From positions 16,821-80,820 of the forward strand of contig DASVVS010000037.1 of the NCBI GenBank assembly GCA_036386455.1: a DNA stretch of 64,000 bases. The letters are read 5' to 3'. Shown here one piece after another: positions 1 to 6,845 of the stretch. The notes under the pieces are model-generated. The model had not been told where the DNA came from, did not search any database, and saw only the letters and a program-made list of their open reading frames with translations. Each line of letters begins with the position of its first letter. Positions within the stretch are counted from its first letter, which is position 1. This DNA comes from AC-37 sp036386455. Its GTDB lineage: Bacteria > Actinomycetota > Thermoleophilia > Solirubrobacterales > Thermoleophilaceae. The position numbers and the translations under genes are program-made.

Positions 1-506
1 GCTACGAGCTGGATCGCGAGCGAGGTCTTGCCGGCGCCGGTCGGGCCGACGAACGCGAACGCCCGCCCGCCGACCGCCACCGCGCTCGCGTGGAACGCCT
101 CGAGCCCGCGCAGCACCGCGGCCCACGGCAGGATCCGGCCGACCAGGAAGCGCTGCCAGTTCCAGGGCTCCACGTCGGGCGGCGAGCACAGGATCCGGTC
201 TCCGCTCGGCGACAGCCGCGCGAGCCCGAAGTGCTCGGCGTAGAGGCGGAAGCCGGCCGTCGGGTGGGCGTCGATCGCCCGCTCGGGCTCGGCCGAGCCG
301 AAGCGCTCCTCCAGCATCCGCTCGACCCCCGTCTCCGGCCAGCCGGCGTCGATCTCCTCGGGCGCCACCAGGTCCGCGCGGGTGCGCCGCTCGCCCGGCG
401 CTCCGGTCAGCTCGGGCAGTCCGGGGGCCTCGAAGGACAGGTCGATGTCCAGGCCGAACGCGCGCCCCCACCAGCGCGGCGGCGGCGGCTCAGCCCGAGC
501 TGTCAC
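1..506 (-). CDS. HPr-kinase-like P-loop kinase, C-terminus beyond left edge
   Basis: Only the first 168 codons are in the window. Residues 154-161 read GPTGAGKT, a Walker A loop set in the context GRAFAFVG..SLAIQLV. This is the arrangement of HprK-C-terminal-like serine kinases found beside PqqD proteins and in lasso-peptide clusters. The preceding 150 residues have no motif I can name. The GTG start at 506 overlaps the end of the upstream pqqD-like gene by 17 bases, so translation is probably coupled. From family knowledge such kinases phosphorylate a peptide or protein serine. A role on the RiPP-like substrate encoded at 2418 is inference. The Walker B and catalytic regions cannot be seen, so other P-loop functions remain possible. 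Confidence 0.72.
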   Translation of the reverse strand, partial: MTARAEPPPPRWWGRAFGLDIDLSFEAPGLPELTGAPGERRTRADLVAPEEIDAGWPETGVERMLEERFGSAEPERAIDAHPTAGFRLYAEHFGLARLSPSGDRILCSPPDVEPWNWQRFLVGRILPWAAVLRGLEAFHASAVAVGGRAFAFVGPTGAGKTSLAIQLV

Positions 507-804
507 CGGACTGCTCGATGAGCCCGCGCTCGGCCAGGGCGCGGCACAGCTCCAGCAGGTCGGGCTCGATCACCTCGCGCGGCTGCTCGAACCTCTCCAT
601 GAGCTCCTCCACCGCGGCCTCGACGGTGTCGCTCTCGCCCACGACGGTGAGCATCACGGCCGCCGTGCCGTTGAGGCCGTGGTACATGCCGCTGTCGAGG
701 TTGAGCACCACCGTCTCGTCGCCGAAGTCGCGGTACACGACGTGGTCGGGCACGCGCAGCCGCGACTCGAGCATCTCCCTGTCGTTGAGTTCCGAGGCTT
801 CCAT
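490..804 (-). CDS. PqqD family peptide-recognition protein
   Basis: The 104-residue protein has the PqqD fold pattern: VPDHVVYRDFGDETVVLNLDSGMYHGLNGTA near the N-terminus, then an acidic helical C-terminus. PqqD domains (RiPP recognition elements) bind the leader peptide of a RiPP precursor and present it to modifying enzymes. The ATG overlaps the stop of the ABC permease gene (ATGA) and the 3' end overlaps the kinase gene. The operon order is therefore ATPase, permease, PqqD, kinase. PqqD proteins beside HprK-like kinases are known from lasso-peptide and related clusters. The likely partner is the leader-like N-terminus of the protein encoded divergently at 2418. No PQQ biosynthesis genes are present, so a role in PQQ synthesis is unlikely. 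Confidence 0.85.
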   Translation of the reverse strand: MEASELNDREMLESRLRVPDHVVYRDFGDETVVLNLDSGMYHGLNGTAAVMLTVVGESDTVEAAVEELMERFEQPREVIEPDLLELCRALAERGLIEQSGDSSG

Positions 805-1616
805 CAGTACTCGATGATCGTTCCCTTTCGGCGGCTACGCGCCAAGGCCCCCCTCAGGGTCAAGATCGACAAAGGAAGCAGAACCACCGTGAATCCGACC
901 AGCTTCGCCACGGCCGCGCCGGCCGGCTCCGCGAGCGGCGTTCCGACGAGCACGTTCCGCAGGAGGTCCACGGCCGGCGTGAACGGCTGGACGTCCGAGG
1001 CCCATTCGATCCAGTCGGGCAGCAGCGCGACCGGGAAGTAGACGCCCGCCAGCAGCGTGACGCCGGTCATCACGAACGTCGCGCCGGCGTTGGTCCCCTT
1101 GAAGAGCACGACGGCCGCCGTGAGCAGCAGCCCGAACGGCGCGAACGCGACGGCGCCGAGCAGGCCGACCGGCAGGGCCAGGACGGCGGTGGACCAGCGC
1201 ACGTTGAGGCTGAAGACCAGGCCCGCGTAGGCGAGGGTGAGGAGCGCCATCGCGAAGGCGAGCAGGAGCGGGAAGAGCAGCAGCGAGGCGATCGACCGGA
1301 CCGGGCCGAACGGCGAGAGCACCATCCGCTCGAAGGTTCCCGCCTGGAGCTCGGCCCTCAGCGTGGCGACGGGCGTGATCAGCGTCGAGGTGAGCACGGT
1401 GAAGATCACGATCCCGACGACCACGAAGGCGTAGTAGTCGTCGGCCGAGCCGAAGCGCGGCGAGGAGACGAGCCGCGAGACGTAGTAGAAGAGCGTGACG
1501 CTCACGGCCGTCGTGAAGAACGTCGTGAAGAAGCGCGTGCGGTAGCTCGCGAAGATCAGCAGGTCGCGCTTGCAGATCGCGCCCGCGGCGCTCGCCAGTG
1601 CCGCCGCGTGCCTCAT
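804..1616 (-). CDS. ABC-2 type transporter permease
   Basis: This 270-residue protein has about six hydrophobic segments: residues ~20-45 (RTRFFTTFFTTAVSVTLFYY), ~60-85, ~110-140, ~145-170, ~180-205 and ~235-260. That is the layout of ABC-2 permeases such as those in drug, polysaccharide or peptide exporters. The ATG at 1616 overlaps the stop of the ATPase gene (ATGA) and the stop overlaps the pqqD-like start, so all these genes form one operon. The exporter's cargo cannot be read from the sequence. Its tie to a PqqD protein and a kinase suggests a modified peptide or protein. The much longer open frame that continues to 3047 is a shadow of the ATPase gene. Confidence 0.88.
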   Translation of the reverse strand: MRHAAALASAAGAICKRDLLIFASYRTRFFTTFFTTAVSVTLFYYVSRLVSSPRFGSADDYYAFVVVGIVIFTVLTSTLITPVATLRAELQAGTFERMVLSPFGPVRSIASLLLFPLLLAFAMALLTLAYAGLVFSLNVRWSTAVLALPVGLLGAVAFAPFGLLLTAAVVLFKGTNAGATFVMTGVTLLAGVYFPVALLPDWIEWASDVQPFTPAVDLLRNVLVGTPLAEPAGAAVAKLVGFTVVLLPLSILTLRGALARSRRKGTIIEY

Positions 1617-2326
1617 GTCGCCTCCAGCCGCCCGTTCACCAGCACGTGGGCCGAGTCGATCCCGGGGATCTGCTCCCAGTGGGCCGGCAGGCAGGCGATC
1701 GCCGCCCCGCCGGCGGCCTTGAGCGACTCGATGGCCGCGCCGAGCAGCGCGATCCCCTCGTCGTCGAGGCTCGTGGTCGGCTCGTCGAGGAAGACCACCC
1801 TCGGCCCGTGCAGGAACCCGAGTGCCAGACGCAGGCGCTGGCGCTGGCCCATGGACATGCGGTCCACGCGCCGGCCGAGCAGCTCCTCGAGCGCGAAGTG
1901 GCTCGTCACGCGCTCGGTCGCCTCCCGGCGCTCCGCGCGCGGGATCAGGGCGAGCCGCGCCCACAGATCCAGGTGATGGCGCACCGAGAGTCGCGCGTAG
2001 AGCCCGCTGTTGCCCGCAGAGACGAACCCGGCATTGCGCTGGAACTCCGTGCGATCGCGCTCGGGGTCGAGACCCGCGAGCCTGACGCTGCCCTCCTCGG
2101 GCGCGATGAGGCCGACCCCGATGCGCAGCAGCGTGGTCTTGCCGGTGCCGTTGCGGCCGACGATCGCGATGGCGCTGCCGGCCGCCAGCGTCAGATCCAC
2201 GCCCTCGAGCACGACCGGAACGCCCGGCCAGCGCTTCACGATCCCGCTGAGAACGAGCGGAGGCGGCGGCGCCCCCGCGCCGCTGCTCGATGTCTCCGAA
2301 TCCGAAGTCACAGCGGCGCTCGCCAT
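1613..2326 (-). CDS. ABC transporter ATP-binding protein
   Basis: The 237-residue cytoplasmic ATPase shows Walker A GRNGTGKT at residues 57-64, the signature MSMGQRQRLRLAL, and Walker B VVFLDEP followed by the D-loop TTSLDD. The first ~25 residues are low-complexity Ser/Gly/Pro, so the true start could lie slightly downstream. The family core begins at LVLSGIVKRWPG. It is the first gene of the minus-strand operon, and its stop overlaps the start of the ABC-2 permease, its obvious membrane partner. Energising export of the product of the divergent LPFTG-protein gene is inferred from position only. Confidence 0.9.
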   Translation of the reverse strand: MASAAVTSDSETSSSGAGAPPPPLVLSGIVKRWPGVPVVLEGVDLTLAAGSAIAIVGRNGTGKTTLLRIGVGLIAPEEGSVRLAGLDPERDRTEFQRNAGFVSAGNSGLYARLSVRHHLDLWARLALIPRAERREATERVTSHFALEELLGRRVDRMSMGQRQRLRLALGFLHGPRVVFLDEPTTSLDDEGIALLGAAIESLKAAGGAAIACLPAHWEQIPGIDSAHVLVNGRLEAT

Positions 2327-2417
2327 CCAGCCGCTTATTGGAACACACCCCGGGGGATACGCGCCACCAGCGCGGATTGCCGCATCGCGGGTGATATCCA
2401 GCTTTAATGGTGTAGAG
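2327..2417. promoter_or_regulatory. Divergent intergenic region of the RiPP-like locus
   Basis: This 91-base gap separates the start of the minus-strand exporter operon from the plus-strand LPFTG-protein gene. It is clearly more A+T-rich than its surroundings (TTATTGGAACACAC near the left end, GATATCCAGCTTTAAT near the right end). It should hold the promoters for both directions. I could not assign a convincing -35/-10 pair. TTTAAT at about 2403-2408 ends 9 bases before the ATG at 2418 and is a possible -10. Confidence 0.45.
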
Positions 2418-2936
2418 ATGCACGGATTGCATGGGCGCTACGCGCGACCCGAGGTCGCCGACTACGGGGGGCTGACGAAGATCACGGCGGCAGGAGCACT
2501 GCTGCTCGGCGCCGCCGAGGTCGACGACCTGAGCTTCAGCGCGCCGGGGCAGCCCGGCGGCGGCGGCACGCAGCCCGACCTGACTACGCCCGGCAACCGC
2601 GGCGATGGCGGCGATCCCGGCGGCGACGGGCCGGGCTTCAGTCCCGGCGGCACGCTGGTCGACGGCGCCGAGGTGCAGGGCGAGGCCGGCGCCGCCGAGG
2701 GCGGCGGCACGGGTGACGGCGGCGCGGGCGGCGGCTCGGGTGGCGGCTCCGGCGGCGGGTCCTCGGGCGGCGGCGCCTCGGGCGGCGGCGCATCCGGCGG
2801 CGGCTCGGGCGGCGGCGGTGGCGGCGAGCTGCCGTTCACGGGCCTCGCCGCGGGCGCGGTCGCGGCGGCCGGCGCGGCGCTCACCGGCGCGGGGACCGCG
2901 CTGCGGCGGGCGGCGCGGAGACGCACCAGGCGCTAG
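2418..2936 (+). CDS. Lasso-RiPP-leader-like, Gly-rich, LPFTG-anchored surface protein
   Basis: The 172-residue product has three parts. Residues 8-23 read YARPEVADYGGLTKIT and match the lasso-type RiPP leader pattern Y-x2-P-x-[VLI]-x3-G-x-L-x3-T (Y8, P11, V13, G17, L19, T23), the segment that PqqD-like proteins bind. A Gly/Pro/Ser-rich stretch runs to residue 136, including many GGGS-type repeats. Residues 138-142 are LPFTG, followed by a small-residue hydrophobic segment and an Arg-rich tail, i.e. a sortase sorting signal. Residues 22-33 are weakly hydrophobic, so a Sec signal peptide is an alternative reading of the N-terminus. The divergent operon encodes PqqD, a kinase and an ABC exporter. 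I know of no described family with this combination. The start is chosen because the leader motif follows directly and upstream codons overlap the ATPase gene region. Confidence 0.7.
   Translation: MHGLHGRYARPEVADYGGLTKITAAGALLLGAAEVDDLSFSAPGQPGGGGTQPDLTTPGNRGDGGDPGGDGPGFSPGGTLVDGAEVQGEAGAAEGGGTGDGGAGGGSGGGSGGGSSGGGASGGGASGGGSGGGGGGELPFTGLAAGAVAAAGAALTGAGTALRRAARRRTRR
2700..2825 (+). repeat. GGC-rich low-complexity repeat (Gly/Ser stalk)
   Basis: About 126 bases of mostly GGC/GGT codons with interspersed TCG, TCC and GCC encode runs of GGGS, GGGA and finally six glycines just before the LPFTG signal. It is an in-frame spacer typical of cell-wall-anchored proteins and a likely site of length variation. 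Confidence 0.8.
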
Positions 2937-2951
2937 CGCTCCGGCGCGCCT

Positions 2952-2957
2952 TAAGCT
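2952..2957 (+). promoter_or_regulatory. -10-like TAAGCT for the flippase gene
   Basis: TAAGCT ends 6 bases before the ATG at 2964. This is the TAnnnT-to-start spacing seen before many genes here and suggests a leaderless transcript. Confidence 0.4.
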
Positions 2958-2963
2958 CGCCGC

Positions 2964-4481
2964 ATGCCCGACCAGTCGGCGCCCGCCCCGGATCGAGCGG
3001 CGATCGAGGAGCGCATCGCCCTCGGCGACCGCAGCCTCCGCGAGCACACGGCGCGCGGCACGATCATCAACGCGGCGTTCAGCGTCGGACTCGCCGGCCT
3101 CGGGCTGCTCCGGCAGCTCATCATCGCGGCGCTCCTGACCGCGTCGGAGTTCGGCCTCTGGGGCGTCATCTTCTTCTCAGCCACGGCGCTGATCTTCCTG
3201 CTCGACGTCGGGCTGAGCGACAAGTTCGTGCAGCAGGCCGAGCGCGACCAGGAGGCCGCGTTCCAGAAGGCGTTCACGATCAACCTCGTCTGGCGGCTGG
3301 GGTTCTTCCTGATTTCCCTCGCGACCCTGCCGCTCTTCGCCGAGCTGTACGGCCGGCCCGAGATCGTCGTCCCCGGCATGGTCCTGTCGCTCGCGGTGAT
3401 CGGGTCCGCGCTTCAGTCGCCGCTATGGATCTTCTATCGCGAGATGCGGTTCGCGCGCCAGCGCGCGCTGCACTCGATCGATCCGGTCGTGGGGCTCGTG
3501 GTAACGGCGATCCTGGGCGCCGCCGGCGCGGGCTACTGGAGTCTGATCATCGGGGGCGTGGTGGGTATCTGGGCCTCCGGCATCGTCGCGCTCGTCGCTT
3601 GCCCGTACCCGCTGCGCTGGCGGTTCGAGCGGCGGCTGTTCGGCGAGTACTTCTCGTTCTCGTGGCCGATCGTGCTCGCGTCGGCGAGCGGGGTGGCGAT
3701 GGTCCAGCTGGCGATCATCGTCGGAGAGGACACGGTCGGGCTCGCCGGCATCGGGGCGATCGGCCTCGCGGCGCAGGTCGGGCGCTTCGCCGAGCGCGTG
3801 GACCAGATCGTGACCCAGACCGTGTACCCGGCGATCTGCGCGGTGCGTGACAGGACCGACCTCCTGTTCGAGGCGTTCGTGAAGTCGAACCGGCTGGCAC
3901 TGATGTGGGGCATGCCGTTCGGCCTCGCGCTCGTCCTGTTCGCGCCCGACCTGGTGGAGTACGTGTTCGGGGCGAAGTGGGACATCGCGGTGGGCCTGCT
4001 CCAGCTCTTCGGCGCGATGGCGGCGCTGTCGCAGATCGCCTTCAACTGGATGGCGTTCTTCCTCGCGACCGGCAACACGAAGCCGCTCGCGGTGAACCTC
4101 GGGCTGCAGCTCGTCACGTTCGCGGCCGTTGCAGTGCCGCTGATGTTCAGCGACGGCCTGACGGGCTATGGGATCGGGATGGCGTGCGTGCTGATCGTGG
4201 ACCTGTGCGTGCGCGCGTACTTCCTGACGCGGCTCTTCTCGGGCTTCCAGATGCTGCGCCACACCGTCCGCGCGATCGCCCCGAGCGTTCCGGCGGTGGC
4301 CGCGGTGCTGGCGATGCGGCTCGTCGAGGGCGGGGGAGAGCGCACGCTCGGGCTGGCCGTCGCGGAGCTCGTGCTGTACGCCGCGGTCACCGTCGTGGCG
4401 ACCTGGCTGACCGAGCGTGCGCTGATCCGCGAGGTGCTCGGCTACCTGCGCGGACGGGCCAAGACGCCGCAGCCCGCTTGA
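2964..4481 (+). CDS. Wzx-like polysaccharide flippase (MOP superfamily)
   Basis: The 505-residue protein has about 12-14 predicted membrane segments. Its N-terminus (TARGTIINAAFSVGLAGLGLL, then IIAALLTASEFGLWGV) is typical of lipopolysaccharide/exopolysaccharide flippases of the polysaccharide-synthase family. The ~500-residue length is normal. It would move undecaprenyl- or decaprenyl-linked oligosaccharide units across the membrane. It opens the polysaccharide locus and is followed after 22 bases by a methyltransferase gene. The substrate is not predictable. Confidence 0.9.
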   Translation: MPDQSAPAPDRAAIEERIALGDRSLREHTARGTIINAAFSVGLAGLGLLRQLIIAALLTASEFGLWGVIFFSATALIFLLDVGLSDKFVQQAERDQEAAFQKAFTINLVWRLGFFLISLATLPLFAELYGRPEIVVPGMVLSLAVIGSALQSPLWIFYREMRFARQRALHSIDPVVGLVVTAILGAAGAGYWSLIIGGVVGIWASGIVALVACPYPLRWRFERRLFGEYFSFSWPIVLASASGVAMVQLAIIVGEDTVGLAGIGAIGLAAQVGRFAERVDQIVTQTVYPAICAVRDRTDLLFEAFVKSNRLALMWGMPFGLALVLFAPDLVEYVFGAKWDIAVGLLQLFGAMAALSQIAFNWMAFFLATGNTKPLAVNLGLQLVTFAAVAVPLMFSDGLTGYGIGMACVLIVDLCVRAYFLTRLFSGFQMLRHTVRAIAPSVPAVAAVLAMRLVEGGGERTLGLAVAELVLYAAVTVVATWLTERALIREVLGYLRGRAKTPQPA

Positions 4482-4489
4482 CGCGTATG

Positions 4490-4495
4490 TAGGAT
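4490..4495 (+). promoter_or_regulatory. -10-like TAGGAT before the methyltransferase gene
   Basis: TAGGAT lies 8 bases upstream of the GTG at 4504, fitting a leaderless promoter. It also supports GTG as the start. Confidence 0.45.
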
Positions 4496-4503
4496 CGCGC
4501 GCC

Positions 4504-5238
4504 GTGTCATCTCCAACAGAGAACAAGGACCTCGCGGCCGAGGTCGAGCGCTATCCCTGGTACCACACGCTCGAGCTCGGGGACGGCGTGGTCACGAAGG
4601 GGATGTTCGACCACCGTCCGGTGCTCGACCGCTACCCGCTGCCCGACGACCTGAGCGGCAAGCGCTGCCTCGACGTGGCCACGATGGACGGCTACTGGGC
4701 GTTCGAGATGGAGCGCCGCGGGGCGGAGTCGGTCACCGCGATCGACATCGACAGCCCCGAGGACCTCGACTGGCCCGCGTCGCTGCGCGCCGACCACGAC
4801 AAGCAGATGGACGAGACCAAGGCGACCCGGTTCGCGCTCGCGAAGGAGGCGCTCGGCTCGAAGGTGGAGCGCGTGATCCTGTCGGCGTACGACCTCTCGC
4901 CCGAGCGGCTCGGCACCTTCGACTTCGTCTTCTGCGGCGACCTGCTCCTCCACCTCAAGGACCCGATCACGCCCGTGGAGAACATCAGGAGCGTCTGCAC
5001 GGAGAGCGCCGTGATCGTGAACGTGATCAAGAAGTTCCGCTTCCGCGAGGATCATCCGATGGCGGATCTCGACGGGATCGACACGTTCACCTGGTGGACG
5101 ACGAACCTCACCGGGCTCGTCCGGATCGTGCGGGCGGCGGGCTTCGCGCGGGTGGAGCCGTCGGAGACCTTCGAGCTGCCCTACAGGGGCGGCGGCGACT
5201 GGCGCGGCCTGCGCGGCGCCGTCCGCGCTTACGTCTAG
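4504..5238 (+). CDS. Class I SAM-dependent methyltransferase (DUF1698/CmoB-like)
   Basis: The 244-residue enzyme starts at GTG. LSGKRCLDVATMDGYWAFEM (about 50-70) corresponds to SAM-binding motif I, followed by the acidic VTAIDID motif II and FDFVFCGDLLLHLKDP as motif IV/post. The order of motifs and the YPWYHTLELGDGVVTKGMFD N-terminus resemble the DUF1698 group that includes tRNA wobble-uridine modifying CmoB. In polysaccharide loci such proteins usually methylate sugars or act on unknown acceptors. The acceptor here is unknown. It sits between the flippase gene and a convergent regulator gene. Confidence 0.82.
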   Translation: MSSPTENKDLAAEVERYPWYHTLELGDGVVTKGMFDHRPVLDRYPLPDDLSGKRCLDVATMDGYWAFEMERRGAESVTAIDIDSPEDLDWPASLRADHDKQMDETKATRFALAKEALGSKVERVILSAYDLSPERLGTFDFVFCGDLLLHLKDPITPVENIRSVCTESAVIVNVIKKFRFREDHPMADLDGIDTFTWWTTNLTGLVRIVRAAGFARVEPSETFELPYRGGGDWRGLRGAVRAYV

Positions 5239-5353
5239 CCGCTCGGCCATCAACGGCAGCGCTCAGAGCACGGCCCCGGCGGGCGTGGTCACTTCCGTCC
5301 CCTATGAGGACGCAATCGACCCCGGTCAGCTCGGAGGCGGCTTGCGCTTGGCT

Positions 5354-6256
5354 TCAGGAGCCCGCCGGGGCCGGCGGCTCGAACTGCTGGCGGCTCACCA
5401 CGCCGTGCTGGCGCGCGGCCTGGCGGGCGAGGTAGATGCGCGTGGCCGCCACGCGGCGGTCGAGGTGCCCGGTCGAGCCGGCCGGCAGCCCGAGCTTCTG
5501 GAAGAGCCGCCCCACCTGCTTCTCGACCGCCTTCTCGCTCTTCCACAGGCGGCGGCCGATCTCCCGGTTGCGCAGCCCGGACGCCACCAGCTCCATCACG
5601 TCGCGCTCGGACTGCGTCAGCTCGAGGTCCTCCTCCTCGTGCGGGTCCGAGCTGAGCTGCCGCAGCAGAGCCGCGTCGAACGTCGAGCGGCCGCGCAGGA
5701 CGGTGCGGATCATGTCCACGAAGTCGCGCGCGTCGAGGCGCTCGGCGTGGAAGGCGAGCGCGAAGCGGTCGGCGCTCTGGCCCACGAGCCGCTTGAGCCC
5801 GGCCTCGTCGGCCCGGCGCGCCAGCAGGCAGAGGCCCGTGCGCGGAAACTGCTCGCGTAGCTCACGGAGCGACTCGAGCGCGGACTCGTCGAGGTGGCCG
5901 CCGGCCCACGCGACCACCTCCGCGCCGCTCGACATGAAGCGGCGGGCACGGCTCGCCGAGCCGACGTAGATCGCGTCGATGTCCTGCGCGCGGTCGAGCA
6001 GCAGGGCGGCGCCGCGGACCAGCAGCGGCTCGTCCCCGGCCACGAGTACGACCGGGCGGCGCGGGCCCTCGCCCGCCGCTACCGCGTCCCCGCGCCGCGC
6101 CTCGGCGTCGAGCAGGAGCAGGCTCAGCTCGAGCGCGTCACGGGGCGGAATGCGGGGCAGGTCGGCCGCCGCCAGGAGCGCCAGCCGGGCGTGCCGCTGC
6201 TCGATCGCCCAGCGCAGCCGCTCGTGGGAAGGAGATCCGTGACGGGACACGAACAT
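5354..6256 (-). CDS. LuxR-type transcriptional regulator with degenerate receiver
   Basis: The 300-residue protein ends in a LuxR/FixJ helix-turn-helix (about residues 220-275: LTQSERDVMELVASGLRNREIGRRLWKSEKAVEKQVGRLFQKLGL, given here only as motif segments ELVASGLRN, IGRRLW and VEKQV). Residues ~65-190 resemble a response-regulator receiver (VVLVAGDEPLLVRGAALLL), but where the phospho-accepting Asp is expected the sequence is EVVAWAGG, so it is probably not phosphorylated in the usual way. The first 60 residues match nothing I recognise. A perfect CGAAC-N4-GTTCG LexA box covers the start codon. The 115 bases after its 3' end (5239-5353) contain nothing recognisable. Targets may include the surrounding polysaccharide genes (inference). 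Confidence 0.85.
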   Translation of the reverse strand: MFVSRHGSPSHERLRWAIEQRHARLALLAAADLPRIPPRDALELSLLLLDAEARRGDAVAAGEGPRRPVVLVAGDEPLLVRGAALLLDRAQDIDAIYVGSASRARRFMSSGAEVVAWAGGHLDESALESLRELREQFPRTGLCLLARRADEAGLKRLVGQSADRFALAFHAERLDARDFVDMIRTVLRGRSTFDAALLRQLSSDPHEEEDLELTQSERDVMELVASGLRNREIGRRLWKSEKAVEKQVGRLFQKLGLPAGSTGHLDRRVAATRIYLARQAARQHGVVSRQQFEPPAPAGS

Positions 6257-6263
6257 ATGTTCG
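6250..6263. promoter_or_regulatory. LexA (SOS) box overlapping the regulator start codon
   Basis: CGAACATATGTTCG is a perfect 14-base palindrome. It fits every position of the Gram-positive/actinobacterial SOS consensus CGAACRNRYGTTYG. The ATG of the LuxR-type gene (6256-6254, minus strand) lies at its centre. Binding of LexA here would block transcription or initiation of this gene. TATGTT within it could also be the -10. Confidence 0.7.
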
Positions 6264-6281
6264 CATACTTCGGTCCCGCGG

Positions 6282-6845
6282 TCACCCCCCGCAATAGATC
6301 TTTACGTGCCCGTCCGCGTCATCGGGCGCGACGACGCTCGCCTCGACCGCGAGCCAGCGCCAGACGGCCGCGCGCGGGTCGTCGCCGGGGACCACGAGGG
6401 TGGTGGGCGGCGCGATCGCGGCCTCCCAGAAGCGCAGCCGCAGACGGCGCTCGGCGAGGGCCTCGCGGCGAGGCGGCTCGACCGGGGTGAAGACGAGAGG
6501 CGGCGTGGCGCGTCCTGCCGCCGCTCGCGCGGCCGCCGCGGCGTCCTGCGGCGAGAAGGCGTGCACGGCGTCGTAGCCGCCGCGCGCGAGCTCGCGCACG
6601 AGCGCCGGCAGGTGCGTGACCGGTCCGTCGAAGCCGCGCGAGCGCAGCGGGCCCTCGGGCAGGCGGCCCAGGTGCACGACCTCGATGCCGTCCTCGTCGC
6701 TCCGGCGCGTGGGCCCCGGGCGCGAGCCGATCACGCGCGGCTCGTGGCCGGCGGCGCGCAGCGCCCGTGCAAGCTCCCGCACGTGCGGTTCCGCGGCGCC
6801 GCCATACGGCGTGCCGTAACTGTGGTGGACGAGCGCGACCCTCAC
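6282..6845 (-). CDS. Short GT4-like glycosyltransferase domain protein
   Basis: The 187-residue product begins VRVALVHHSYGTPYGGAAEP with the GG loop and HVRELARALRAAGHEPRVI helix, as in the N-terminal domain of GT4 glycosyltransferases. It then ends after WRWLAVEASV. Full GT4 enzymes are 350-420 residues, so the nucleotide-sugar-binding C-terminal domain is missing. Either this is a stand-alone acceptor domain or the gene is a truncated remnant. The GTG start at 6845 overlaps the stop of the upstream GT2 gene (GTGA). Its 3' end lies 25 bases from the regulator start. Confidence 0.68.
   Translation of the reverse strand: MRVALVHHSYGTPYGGAAEPHVRELARALRAAGHEPRVIGSRPGPTRRSDEDGIEVVHLGRLPEGPLRSRGFDGPVTHLPALVRELARGGYDAVHAFSPQDAAAAARAAAGRATPPLVFTPVEPPRREALAERRLRLRFWEAAIAPPTTLVVPGDDPRAAVWRWLAVEASVVAPDDADGHVKIYCGG

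Noticed and set aside
2462..2926. Pro-rich minus-strand ORF opposite the LPFTG-protein gene
   Set aside because: It is the antisense of the Gly-rich repeat (GGC read as GCC/CCG) and has no start signal or family motif. The plus-strand frame ends in a clear sorting signal.
804..3047. One long fused minus-strand protein
   Set aside because: Only the part from 1616 to 804 has membrane-protein character. The rest is antisense or out of frame to the ATPase gene and the LPFTG-protein gene.
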